From an uncultured Alistipes sp. (lineage in GTDB: Bacteria > Bacteroidota > Bacteroidia > Bacteroidales > UBA932), in NCBI GenBank assembly GCA_900544175.1, contig UQUN01000031.1, forward strand, positions 1 through 28,304: 28,304 bases of DNA, read 5' to 3'. Positions within the stretch are counted from its first letter, which is position 1, and every line of letters starts with the position of its first letter. Below, piece after piece: positions 21,479 to 28,304 of the stretch. Both the position numbers and the translations under genes were made by a program. The notes beneath the pieces were generated by a model that saw only the letters and a list, made by a program, of their open reading frames with translations, was not told the origin of the DNA and ran no database searches.

Positions 21479-24277
21479 TTATTCTATATAGAACGGCCAG
21501 TGAATGCCGACCTTGAAGCCAAGCGTAGGCCTTATATAGTGATAAGCAGAGAATGTCTGGGCCCCGTTAGGCCATCCCTCACCGACATTGATGACTTTCA
21601 AGAAGATATTGACCCTCTTCCACTGCATATTCAGGAAAATGTCGATATAGGGGTTGTATCCGATCAGTTCTTTAGTCTGAAGCTGGAAAGTACCTAAAGC
21701 CGGATTGTATGCAGGCGCATAGTAAGGAGTGTTGAGCCTTGCATCAGCCCCAAGCTGAAGCGTCAGGACATTCTTCACAGCCTCTATTTCCAGATAGTAT
21801 CTGACATGAAACGTAAACATCGGAAGCGGTAGGACATTCCTGTCAGATGAATACTGGAACAGAATCTGGTTGTCCAAACGGAACCACCATATCTTGAAAT
21901 CCTTCTGAAGATACGCGCTCATCACGTTGATAAGGCCGGTATGCTGCCTGACCGTCCCGAGCGTGTCGTTATACAGATAGTTGTTCACCAGTGCATAACC
22001 GAAATACGCCTCCATGTCCCATTTGGGTATTTCGAGCTCAGCTTCGACCTTCGTCGTGGAAGTCTTGCCGAAATCATTGTTCCACACATAGTGGTTGGAG
22101 TAATAATGCTGCGAGTACCAGTCCGGCTCTTTCAAAGAAGTATTGAAACGCCCATACAATGTGATTGGCTCGGACTTGTCCTTGAAAGGGTAGAATGACA
22201 CACCTACATGAGCGTCCACATCGAAGTCATGCTGATAATACCCCAGGAAACTGTACTTAACGTCAGCTCCCCACTGCAGGTACTTCTTGTACTCTCCGGC
22301 AGCACCCGCATAGACGTACAGATTGTTCTGATGGATATTACGGTTACCGGTGAGGAACATGTCCGGAGTAAAGCCGTAGATACTGTTCCACTGGTATCCA
22401 AGCCCTCCGGTTATCTCTGACACCACCGCATCACGGGCCCACGGACGCAGTTTGAAGAACAATCTGTTGTCCACAGTGAACACCCGGTTAGAATCCGCCG
22501 ACGATGTAGGATTGAGGTAGAACATGTTGTGATAGAAATTCCGTCCTGCCTCGTCCGTGATATTATCTGTATAATATCTGTAGAACCGTGACACTTCCCC
22601 TATATGTCCCACCGTCAGCACAGGGCCTGATCCCATATTTCCGAACAGCAGTGAATCTGCCAGATAAGTGTATATTTCCTCTTTAGTCGGAGGTTTGAGC
22701 GTATCCATTATGGATATCCTCAGCAAAGAATCCGCGACAACTGCGGCAAGCGAATCCTCCGGTGTCATCCGCAACGTATCGGCCCCGGCGTTCCCGACAA
22801 GCGAGTCGGGCAGTGCCTGCAACGGCTCCGCAACGACAGAGTCTTTCAATACTGCCGAAGAATCAACAGCGGTTCCGGCCGAGTCCGCCACAAAGACAGC
22901 CGTATCCCGGACCACTCCTAAAGAGTCTACAGCCAGACCGGAAGAATCCGATGCTGCTACAGTTGAATCCACAGACAGACTGCTGTTGTCCACGGGTGGA
23001 TTCTTGACAGCATCCATCACCGCATTCACTTTCGCCTCATACTCATTCAGTTTTACCTTCAGAAGAGAATCCACGGTAACGGCAAGGGCAGAATCCTCGT
23101 CCATTGCCCTTCTGAGTCTCGCGGACTTGGACTCGAGCGGAATATCGTAAGAATGACTTATGAAAAACGTGTTGCGCGAGAGCTTGTTGTCGGCATTCTG
23201 GAGATTGACGGCTATCGTCTTGGCATCGACAGTAGTGTCCCTGACCATATATGAATCCTGGACACCGCCGTTTTCCTCTCTGTTGATATTGTGATGTATA
23301 AAACCGGCATTCATCACATATCTCTTTCCCAGATAATTGGTTGTAAATTCCAAAGAGTTGTTGGACGTCGCTTCGCGATTGAGGATACCAGCAGCCTTCC
23401 ATCCCTGGAAGAGCACCGCCATGTTCCATTCCGGTGTTATGTTCTGAGTATGCATGAAACGTACATTGATCTCCTCCTTGTCCTTGTAGGCAAAGAGAGT
23501 ACCCCAATAGGCCAGTTCCGTATACGGAGACTTGACATTGAAAAACGGAACGTTCTCCGGAGTATGGGAATACGTAAGATACGGAGCATACGCCTTGAAA
23601 ATATCGAACTCACGGCGCTTCAGGAAATTGACGTTCTGAGTTGCAGATCCCACAGTACCAAGATACACTACGTCTATGTCCTCCTTGTAAAACGGATACT
23701 CGGTATACCAGTCATTGAACGTAGTGTCCATGTCGGCATGACGGTACTCATTGACATACGGCCCTGTATTCCATGACATCACTTTCTCAAAATACAGACT
23801 GTCCGGCACGAATCCGGTTTCCAGAACCCTCGGTCTTGCCCAGCGCACACTGTCCTTGAAATTCTTTATGCTGTCACGGATATGATGCACACTGTCCCTA
23901 TGGAACTGCTTTATGGCAGCGATACTGTCCAGATAAGCGTCCTTCCTCTGCCTTGCGCTGTCACGGGCCATTCTCCTCAGTTCCTTTTCCGTATATACCA
24001 CAGCTGTATCCGCGACAGTGGAATCAGCCATTAGCACTGAATCCTTCAGGGATACCGAATCATCAACGGCTATAACCGTATCCATGACTACGGAATCCGG
24101 GACAGACAACGGATCTGAAACTGCAAAAGAGTCAAGAACTGCAAGGGAATCGTCCAATTGCAGATATGCGGAAGACAAAGGTACGGACATGCCACGTATC
24201 ATATACGCGGAAGACGGCAGCATCAGTATCACAATGCACATCCATAATATATCCCTAAACCTTTTCTTTCTGTCCAT
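21479..24277 (-). CDS. Putative outer-membrane porin (Porin_10 type)
   Basis: 932 residues from the ATG at 24277. A frame open to 24286 needs a TTG start and is not preferred. The N-terminus is a signal anchor. The protein is the long Bacteroidota putative porin type (Porin_10): a soluble N-terminal part with WYTEYPFYKEDIDVVYLGTVG and YAPYLTYSHTPENVPFFNVK, then many Tyr/Trp-rich amphipathic strands forming a large barrel, ending GFKVGIHWPFYIE with a terminal aromatic residue. Two Asp-Ser-Val-rich low-complexity regions lie in the N-terminal part (coding at about 24000-24165) and as an insert before the main barrel (about 22690-23005). It is the first gene of an operon with the mltF-like gene. 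Confidence 0.85.
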   Translation of the reverse strand: MDRKKRFRDILWMCIVILMLPSSAYMIRGMSVPLSSAYLQLDDSLAVLDSFAVSDPLSVPDSVVMDTVIAVDDSVSLKDSVLMADSTVADTAVVYTEKELRRMARDSARQRKDAYLDSIAAIKQFHRDSVHHIRDSIKNFKDSVRWARPRVLETGFVPDSLYFEKVMSWNTGPYVNEYRHADMDTTFNDWYTEYPFYKEDIDVVYLGTVGSATQNVNFLKRREFDIFKAYAPYLTYSHTPENVPFFNVKSPYTELAYWGTLFAYKDKEEINVRFMHTQNITPEWNMAVLFQGWKAAGILNREATSNNSLEFTTNYLGKRYVMNAGFIHHNINREENGGVQDSYMVRDTTVDAKTIAVNLQNADNKLSRNTFFISHSYDIPLESKSARLRRAMDEDSALAVTVDSLLKVKLNEYEAKVNAVMDAVKNPPVDNSSLSVDSTVAASDSSGLAVDSLGVVRDTAVFVADSAGTAVDSSAVLKDSVVAEPLQALPDSLVGNAGADTLRMTPEDSLAAVVADSLLRISIMDTLKPPTKEEIYTYLADSLLFGNMGSGPVLTVGHIGEVSRFYRYYTDNITDEAGRNFYHNMFYLNPTSSADSNRVFTVDNRLFFKLRPWARDAVVSEITGGLGYQWNSIYGFTPDMFLTGNRNIHQNNLYVYAGAAGEYKKYLQWGADVKYSFLGYYQHDFDVDAHVGVSFYPFKDKSEPITLYGRFNTSLKEPDWYSQHYYSNHYVWNNDFGKTSTTKVEAELEIPKWDMEAYFGYALVNNYLYNDTLGTVRQHTGLINVMSAYLQKDFKIWWFRLDNQILFQYSSDRNVLPLPMFTFHVRYYLEIEAVKNVLTLQLGADARLNTPYYAPAYNPALGTFQLQTKELIGYNPYIDIFLNMQWKRVNIFLKVINVGEGWPNGAQTFSAYHYIRPTLGFKVGIHWPFYIE

Positions 24278-24283
24278 GAATTG

Positions 24284-24316
24284 CAAATATAGGCTATTTT
24301 TGTCTTATACCACCAA
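24284..24316 (-). promoter_or_regulatory. Porin promoter, nearly at the start codon
   Basis: On the minus strand TATATTTG (plus 24284-24291) is a perfect -7 box, and a TTG lies 22 nt upstream of it (plus 24314-24316). The ATG is 6 nt after the box, so the mRNA should have almost no leader. Confidence 0.6.
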
Positions 24317-24331
24317 CAGCGCAGCCACTTT

Positions 24332-24361
24332 TTGTATTGTCGCTCATATTCCTTACTTTTG
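24332..24361 (+). promoter_or_regulatory. amgK-rapZ promoter at the start codon
   Basis: TTG (24332-24334), 19 nt, TACTTTTG (24354-24361): a perfect match. The ATG at 24367 is 5 nt after the box, so the mRNA is probably leaderless. Confidence 0.7.
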
Positions 24362-24366
24362 TACAC

Positions 24367-25797
24367 ATGAAAAGGGTACAGACACTGTTTGAGAAGTATT
24401 CAGGAACCGATGAATACCAAATCCATCCACTGCCGTCCTCAGGAGGCGACAGAAAGTACTTCAGGATCACATGGAAGAAAGGCAGCTGCATAGCGGCCAT
24501 AGGCAATGAGACAAAGGAGAACGAGACCTTTTTCTACATGGCCGGACATTTCCGCAAACTGGGACTTCCCGTCCCGGAAATACTGGCAGTAAGCGAGGAC
24601 AGGTCAGCATACCTGCAGGAAGATCTGGGCGACAGGACTCTCTTCGATGCAGTATCGCAGGGACGTTCGTGCGGCAGTTACTCCGACAGCGAAAAATGCC
24701 TTCTGAAACAAGCCATAGGCATCCTGCCTGCATTCCAGTATGCCGGAGCATCGGGTATGGATTTCACAAAATGCTGGCCGGTACAGACTTTTGACCGGAC
24801 ATCCATAATGTTCGATCTCAACTATTTCAAATACTGTTTTCTGAAACCGTCCGGACTCACGTTCAGCGAGATGGAACTTGAGGAAGACTTCTGCCGTCTC
24901 TGCGGGCGTCTGCTACTAAGCTGCTCAAACACATTTATGTACAGAGATTTTCAAAGCAGAAACATCATGATAGGCAGAGACAGCGGTCTGGGTTTCATCG
25001 ATTTCCAGGGAGGCAGAATGGGGCCGGCACAGTACGACCTCGCCTCATTCGTATGGCAGGCCAAGGCCCGCTACAGTCCGGAAATGAAAGCCGAACTCAC
25101 CGAAGCGTACATGGAAGCCAGATCCCACCACATCCATGATGACAGAACGGCATTCATGACCGAACTGAGGCACTTCATCCTCTTCAGGACTCTACAGGTA
25201 CTCGGTGCCTACGGATTAAGAGGTCTTTTCGAGCGCAAGCCGCATTTTATGGAAAGCATACCGTATGCCATGGACAACCTGAAGGAACTGCTGGCCACTC
25301 CATTCCACGAATATCCGTATCTGGACCATATCCTCGGGCAGCTCATCCCGATGTACGGACACAGACAGCCTCACGACGACAACTGCCTGCACATACGCAT
25401 ACTGAGTTTCTCATATAAAAACGGGATACCGGAAGACTGCAGCGGCAACGGAGGCGGCTATGTTTTCGACTGCCGGGGAGTACCCAATCCGGGACGCCAT
25501 CCAGAATACCGCGACCTTACCGGCATGGACAAGCCTGTAATCGACTTTCTGGAGAACCGGGAAGAGACAGGTCGCTTCGCCGCACACACCGCCGGACTGG
25601 CCGAACTGCACATAGACAACTACTTGACGCGGGGTTTCTCGGATCTGATGTTCTGCTTCGGATGTACTGGCGGACGACACCGCTCGGTATATTTCGCAGA
25701 AAAACTCACAGAATACATACGCGACAGGTACATCGGCAGCAATATACACCTAAAAGTCATACACCGCGAACAGAATACGGAAAGGAAGGTACTATGA
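24367..25797 (+). CDS. AmgK-like sugar kinase fused to RapZ C-terminal domain
   Basis: 476 residues from the ATG at 24367. The first part (about 1-320) is an aminoglycoside-phosphotransferase-fold kinase like AmgK, which phosphorylates MurNAc/GlcNAc at C1; the loop MYRDFQSRNIMIG and GFIDFQGGRMGPAQYDLASF provide the catalytic and metal-binding Asp residues (the Brenner His is replaced by Tyr). The second part (about 335-476) matches the C-terminal domain of RapZ, with SFSYKNGIP, YVFDCRGVPNPG and FCFGCTGGRHRSVYFAEKL. In E. coli that domain senses glucosamine-6-phosphate, but the RapZ N-terminal ATPase domain is missing here. The stop codon overlaps the MurU start (ATGA), so the two proteins are co-translated. 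Confidence 0.85.
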   Translation: MKRVQTLFEKYSGTDEYQIHPLPSSGGDRKYFRITWKKGSCIAAIGNETKENETFFYMAGHFRKLGLPVPEILAVSEDRSAYLQEDLGDRTLFDAVSQGRSCGSYSDSEKCLLKQAIGILPAFQYAGASGMDFTKCWPVQTFDRTSIMFDLNYFKYCFLKPSGLTFSEMELEEDFCRLCGRLLLSCSNTFMYRDFQSRNIMIGRDSGLGFIDFQGGRMGPAQYDLASFVWQAKARYSPEMKAELTEAYMEARSHHIHDDRTAFMTELRHFILFRTLQVLGAYGLRGLFERKPHFMESIPYAMDNLKELLATPFHEYPYLDHILGQLIPMYGHRQPHDDNCLHIRILSFSYKNGIPEDCSGNGGGYVFDCRGVPNPGRHPEYRDLTGMDKPVIDFLENREETGRFAAHTAGLAELHIDNYLTRGFSDLMFCFGCTGGRHRSVYFAEKLTEYIRDRYIGSNIHLKVIHREQNTERKVL

Positions 25798-26561
25798 CAC
25801 AACGCACAGCAATGATACTGGCAGCCGGGCTGGGCACACGGCTGAGACCGCTTACCGACACCATGCCCAAGGCATTGGTCCCATACAAAGGCAAGCCCAT
25901 GATCCAGACGCTTATGCAGAAGCTACGCGGCTACGGATTCACCAGGGTGGTTATCAACCTGCATCACTTCGCCGACATGCTGCAGGAGTTCATCATGTCC
26001 AATAACGGCTTCGGGATACCGGATGTGGTATTCTCCGATGAACGCAAGATGCTGCTGGACACAGGAGGCGGCATACGCCATGCTCATGCAACCGGACTTT
26101 TCGGGGACTCGCACGTTCTGATACACAACGTGGACATCGTATCCGACATGGATCTCGGCCGGTTCTATGAATCTTCAGGACAGACTTTCAGCTCGGTTCC
26201 CGACACCGCAGCCGACCTGCTTGTAAGCACGAGAAAGGCATCCAGGTACCTGCTGACTGACAGAGACGGCAGACTCAGCGGATGGCTGTATCCGGAAAAG
26301 AACATGCTAAAACGTACAGGAAGCGGTCACACCACAATACTGGATGCAAAAGAACACGTTCCGGATACAGCCGTCAGGACAGCATTTTCAGGTATCCACT
26401 GTATCTCGCAGAGCGGACTGAGCCGTATGCAGGACTGGCCAGAACAGTTTTCCATCATAGATTTCTACCTGAGTATAGCGGACACCTGCCCTGTCCTGTG
26501 TACGCATGCACCTGAAGAGACAAATATAACCGATGTCGGAAAGCCGGAACAGCTCAGGTAA
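25794..26561 (+). CDS. murU: MurNAc-1-P uridylyltransferase (MurU-like)
   Basis: 255 residues from the ATG at 25794. The nucleotidyltransferase motif ILAAGLGTRLRPLTDTMPKA is at the start, and HNVDIVSDMDL carries the metal-binding Asp. MurU makes UDP-MurNAc from MurNAc-1-phosphate made by AmgK, a recycling route that bypasses de novo synthesis. Translational coupling (ATGA) to an AmgK-like kinase is the best evidence for this function. The gene converges with the LolC/E-type gene, leaving only 5 nt between the two stop codons. Confidence 0.85.
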   Translation: MTQRTAMILAAGLGTRLRPLTDTMPKALVPYKGKPMIQTLMQKLRGYGFTRVVINLHHFADMLQEFIMSNNGFGIPDVVFSDERKMLLDTGGGIRHAHATGLFGDSHVLIHNVDIVSDMDLGRFYESSGQTFSSVPDTAADLLVSTRKASRYLLTDRDGRLSGWLYPEKNMLKRTGSGHTTILDAKEHVPDTAVRTAFSGIHCISQSGLSRMQDWPEQFSIIDFYLSIADTCPVLCTHAPEETNITDVGKPEQLR

Positions 26562-26566
26562 CCATG

Positions 26567-27814
26567 TCAACTGACCTTGAGAGTCCTGTCCGGCGACACC
26601 CCGGATATGAAAAGGGACGGCAATATCATTATGAGAAGCATTACTGCAAAAGCGGCCGCATCCACCAGCAAAATGTGAGACAGACTGATTTCCACCGGCA
26701 CGAAGTTTACAAAATAGTTGTCCGGGTCAAGGGTTATGATCTTAAGCCATTTCTGCAGAAGCAGCACTACAAGTGCCAGTGCATTTCCCCACACCATACC
26801 CTTAAGCACTATGGCCCCTCCTCGGAAAATGAATATCTTGCATATACTTGACGTCCTCATTCCCAAGGATTTGAGCAAGCCTATCATGGATATTTTCTCA
26901 AACAGTATAATCAGAAGACCGGAAATCATATTGAAACCTGCGACAGCCATCATAAGCACCATGACCACCAGCACGTTGAGATCAAGCAGCGCCAGCCAGT
27001 CGAACAGACCAGGATATATGTCGCTGATCCTGCTGACTGCCACAGGAGCATCCCCGGTCTCGTCCTCCGTCATGATAATCCTGCCTGTCTCCTCATATAC
27101 TCTGTCACAGAGTCCCGCCGAGGAATACCCTCCCCTGCTGTCCACAGCCACCTCCAGACACGAGGCATCGTGTTCCTCCCAGCCGTTCAGACGCCTTATC
27201 TGACGCACGTCCACTACTGCGAGCTTCTCATCCAGACTCTCCAGCTGCACATCGTACAGCCCGGTAATCAGAAACCGCCTTACCCTTACCTGATCTCCTA
27301 TAAAATACACAGTCATCCTGTCACCGGTACCATACCCGAGCAACTTGGCCAGTCTATCGGATATCAGCACCTCATCACTCATACGGTTAGCAGAGAAGTC
27401 AGGAAGCCGCCCCTCAGTCAGGAACTCCTGAAAGAACCTCATGCTGTACGTTGAGTCAACACCCTTGAACATAACACCGTACACATCTTTCTCCGATTTT
27501 ATCATACCTGGCTTGTAGGCAACCTCATTGACAGAAAGGACACCCTGCACGGACTTTATGGAAGGAAGATAGGACAGGTCCGAATGCAAAGGATACACGT
27601 CATTCATATAATCCAGTCCCGGCACCGTCAACACAATGTCTCCCGTAAATCCTGACGCCCTCTTGCTTATCTCACTTTTAAATCCACCGGCTATCGCCAC
27701 TGCCGCCAGGATTATCCAGATACTCACGGCAACAGAGACACAGGCAATACCGTTACTCACCGAGCTCAGTCCTCTGCCTCTTATTTTTTTTGCGATAAAT
27801 AAATTTAAATTCAT
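26567..27814 (-). CDS. LolC/E-type lipoprotein-release permease
   Basis: 415 residues from the ATG at 27814 (MNLNLFIAKKIRGRGLSSVS). The layout is that of the FtsX/MacB-LolE family: a first membrane helix (GIACVSVAVSIWIILAAVAI), a long periplasmic domain, then three helices at the C-terminal end (LVVMVLMMAVAGFNMISGLL, a second around WGNALALVVLLLQ, a third near VDAAAFAVMLLIMILP). The start, RxRGxxS followed by helix 1, and the 4-helix count fit LolC/E, which extracts lipoproteins from the inner membrane with LolD. The cognate ATPase is not in this window. Confidence 0.8.
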   Translation of the reverse strand: MNLNLFIAKKIRGRGLSSVSNGIACVSVAVSIWIILAAVAIAGGFKSEISKRASGFTGDIVLTVPGLDYMNDVYPLHSDLSYLPSIKSVQGVLSVNEVAYKPGMIKSEKDVYGVMFKGVDSTYSMRFFQEFLTEGRLPDFSANRMSDEVLISDRLAKLLGYGTGDRMTVYFIGDQVRVRRFLITGLYDVQLESLDEKLAVVDVRQIRRLNGWEEHDASCLEVAVDSRGGYSSAGLCDRVYEETGRIIMTEDETGDAPVAVSRISDIYPGLFDWLALLDLNVLVVMVLMMAVAGFNMISGLLIILFEKISMIGLLKSLGMRTSSICKIFIFRGGAIVLKGMVWGNALALVVLLLQKWLKIITLDPDNYFVNFVPVEISLSHILLVDAAAFAVMLLIMILPSLFISGVSPDRTLKVS

Positions 27815-27821
27815 ATCTTTG
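27790..27821 (+). promoter_or_regulatory. tRNA-Gly promoter
   Basis: TTG (27790-27792), 21 nt, TATCTTTG (27814-27821): a perfect -7 box. The tRNA begins at 27854. The box covers the start codon of the divergent LolC/E-type gene. Confidence 0.7.
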
Positions 27822-27835
27822 CAATCCGACACCTG

Positions 27836-27843
27836 CAAAGGTA
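27836..27843 (-). promoter_or_regulatory. -7 box of the LolC/E-type gene
   Basis: TACCTTTG on the minus strand matches TAnnTTTG, giving a leader of about 18 nt. No clear TTG at -33 was seen. It lies between the tRNA-Gly promoter and the tRNA. Confidence 0.5.
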
Positions 27844-27853
27844 AGCATTTTAT

Positions 27854-27926
27854 GCGGAAATAGCTCAGCTGGTAGAGCGTCGGCTTCCCAAGCCGAAGGT
27901 CGCGGGTTCGAACCCCGTTTTCCGCT
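27854..27926 (+). tRNA. tRNA-Gly(CCC)
   Basis: Acceptor arms GCGGAAA/TTTCCGC, D arm, anticodon stem TCGGC/GCCGA with loop TTCCCAA (anticodon CCC) and T arm are all present. It reads GGG codons. The 3' CCA is not encoded (the sequence reads CAA after the discriminator base), unlike tRNA-Arg at 9839. It has its own promoter upstream. Confidence 0.95.
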
Positions 27927-28304
27927 CAATCCTCAAAGAATTGTAAGTCAATCAGTTACAAGCACTAAGTTTTAGGGAAATTTGCCAAATCGGCTGCGGA
28001 ATGCTTTTGTTGCAATAAGAAGTTACGATTATCCGCAAAGATACCCCTTGCCGTATTCTCTCTCCGTATACCATAAGGCATGGGTATTGTGCTTAACCTT
28101 CTTTTAATCAGTATATTCTGAATGTACCGGTTGCGTTATGGGCTGAAAAAACAGACCACAGTGCAGCACATTTTACGATATCAGCTTGGATATCAAAACT
28201 TTAACAAGAGAACACCTGTAAAAGTATGTTTCACCGGATAAACAATTCCTCTGCAAAAAAGGGTTCAGTCGATTTTCAGTGGGGATATGCATGTAGTTCA
28301 TGAT
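27927..28304. other. Non-coding tail after tRNA-Gly
   Basis: I see no credible gene. An isolated TATCTTTG -7 box is on the minus strand at 28036-28043 without a matching TTG. A minus-strand frame of about 55 codons without a stop (about 27990-28130) has no strong start and is probably chance. The position just after a tRNA 3' end is where an element could be integrated beyond the window edge. Confidence 0.4.

Noticed and set aside
27990..28130. A minus-strand frame of about 55 codons near the right end
   Set aside because: It has no good start, no promoter with both elements, and no recognised similarity.
1..28304. CRISPR array, insertion sequence or transposase
   Set aside because: I found no regular repeat-spacer pattern and no transposase or integrase motif anywhere in the window.

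Overview
The window comes from a member of the Bacteroidales (Bacteroidota). Three things point there: the protein families (Porin_10-type putative porin, an AmgK kinase fused to a RapZ C-terminal domain next to MurU, class II aldolase, LPP20 lipoprotein); genes without Shine-Dalgarno sequences; and many perfect matches to the Bacteroidota promoter (TTG, 19-21 nt, TAnnTTTG). I cannot name a genus from the sequence alone.

Layout. (1) 1-2970: three same-strand genes for exported proteins of unknown function, closed by a terminator. (2) 2970-5890: mostly non-coding. It holds a nested palindrome with two dif-like (XerC/XerD-like) sites, a GC-rich stretch full of hairpins, two minus-strand small-RNA candidates (3702-3893, and a 6S-like RNA at 5221-5397), one membrane-protein gene between them, and a repeat/promoter block with a polypyrimidine tract. 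(3) 5888-9743: a tightly packed plus-strand cassette, mostly very GC-rich. It has three copies of a phage-like repeat-domain gene (one broken), one further unknown gene, a membrane/coiled-coil protein that could be a holin, an M15 peptidase of endolysin type, and a lipoprotein with a C-terminal membrane anchor that could be a spanin. It ends beside the 3' end of tRNA-Arg, like an integrated, phage-derived lysis module. (4) 9797-28304: ordinary chromosome. tRNA-Arg and rplS; dnaJ and grpE; a transglutaminase-like exported protein and an LPP20 lipoprotein; fba; gmk and nadD; dnaK; panB and an RluA-type pseudouridine synthase; a porin with an MltF-like lytic transglycosylase; amgK-rapZ with murU; a LolC/E-type permease; tRNA-Gly; and a non-coding tail.

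How the genes fit together. grpE-dnaJ and dnaK are separate units of one chaperone machine and share a palindrome (TGACA-N3-TGTCA form) upstream. The mltF, amgK-rapZ and murU genes together suggest release and recycling of cell-wall sugars. The porin and the LolC/E-type permease are outer-membrane biogenesis genes. Several promoters lie so close to start codons (gmk, the porin gene, amgK) that the mRNAs should be leaderless or nearly so. The most unusual parts are the 5888-9743 cassette and the RNA/dif-like region just upstream of it.
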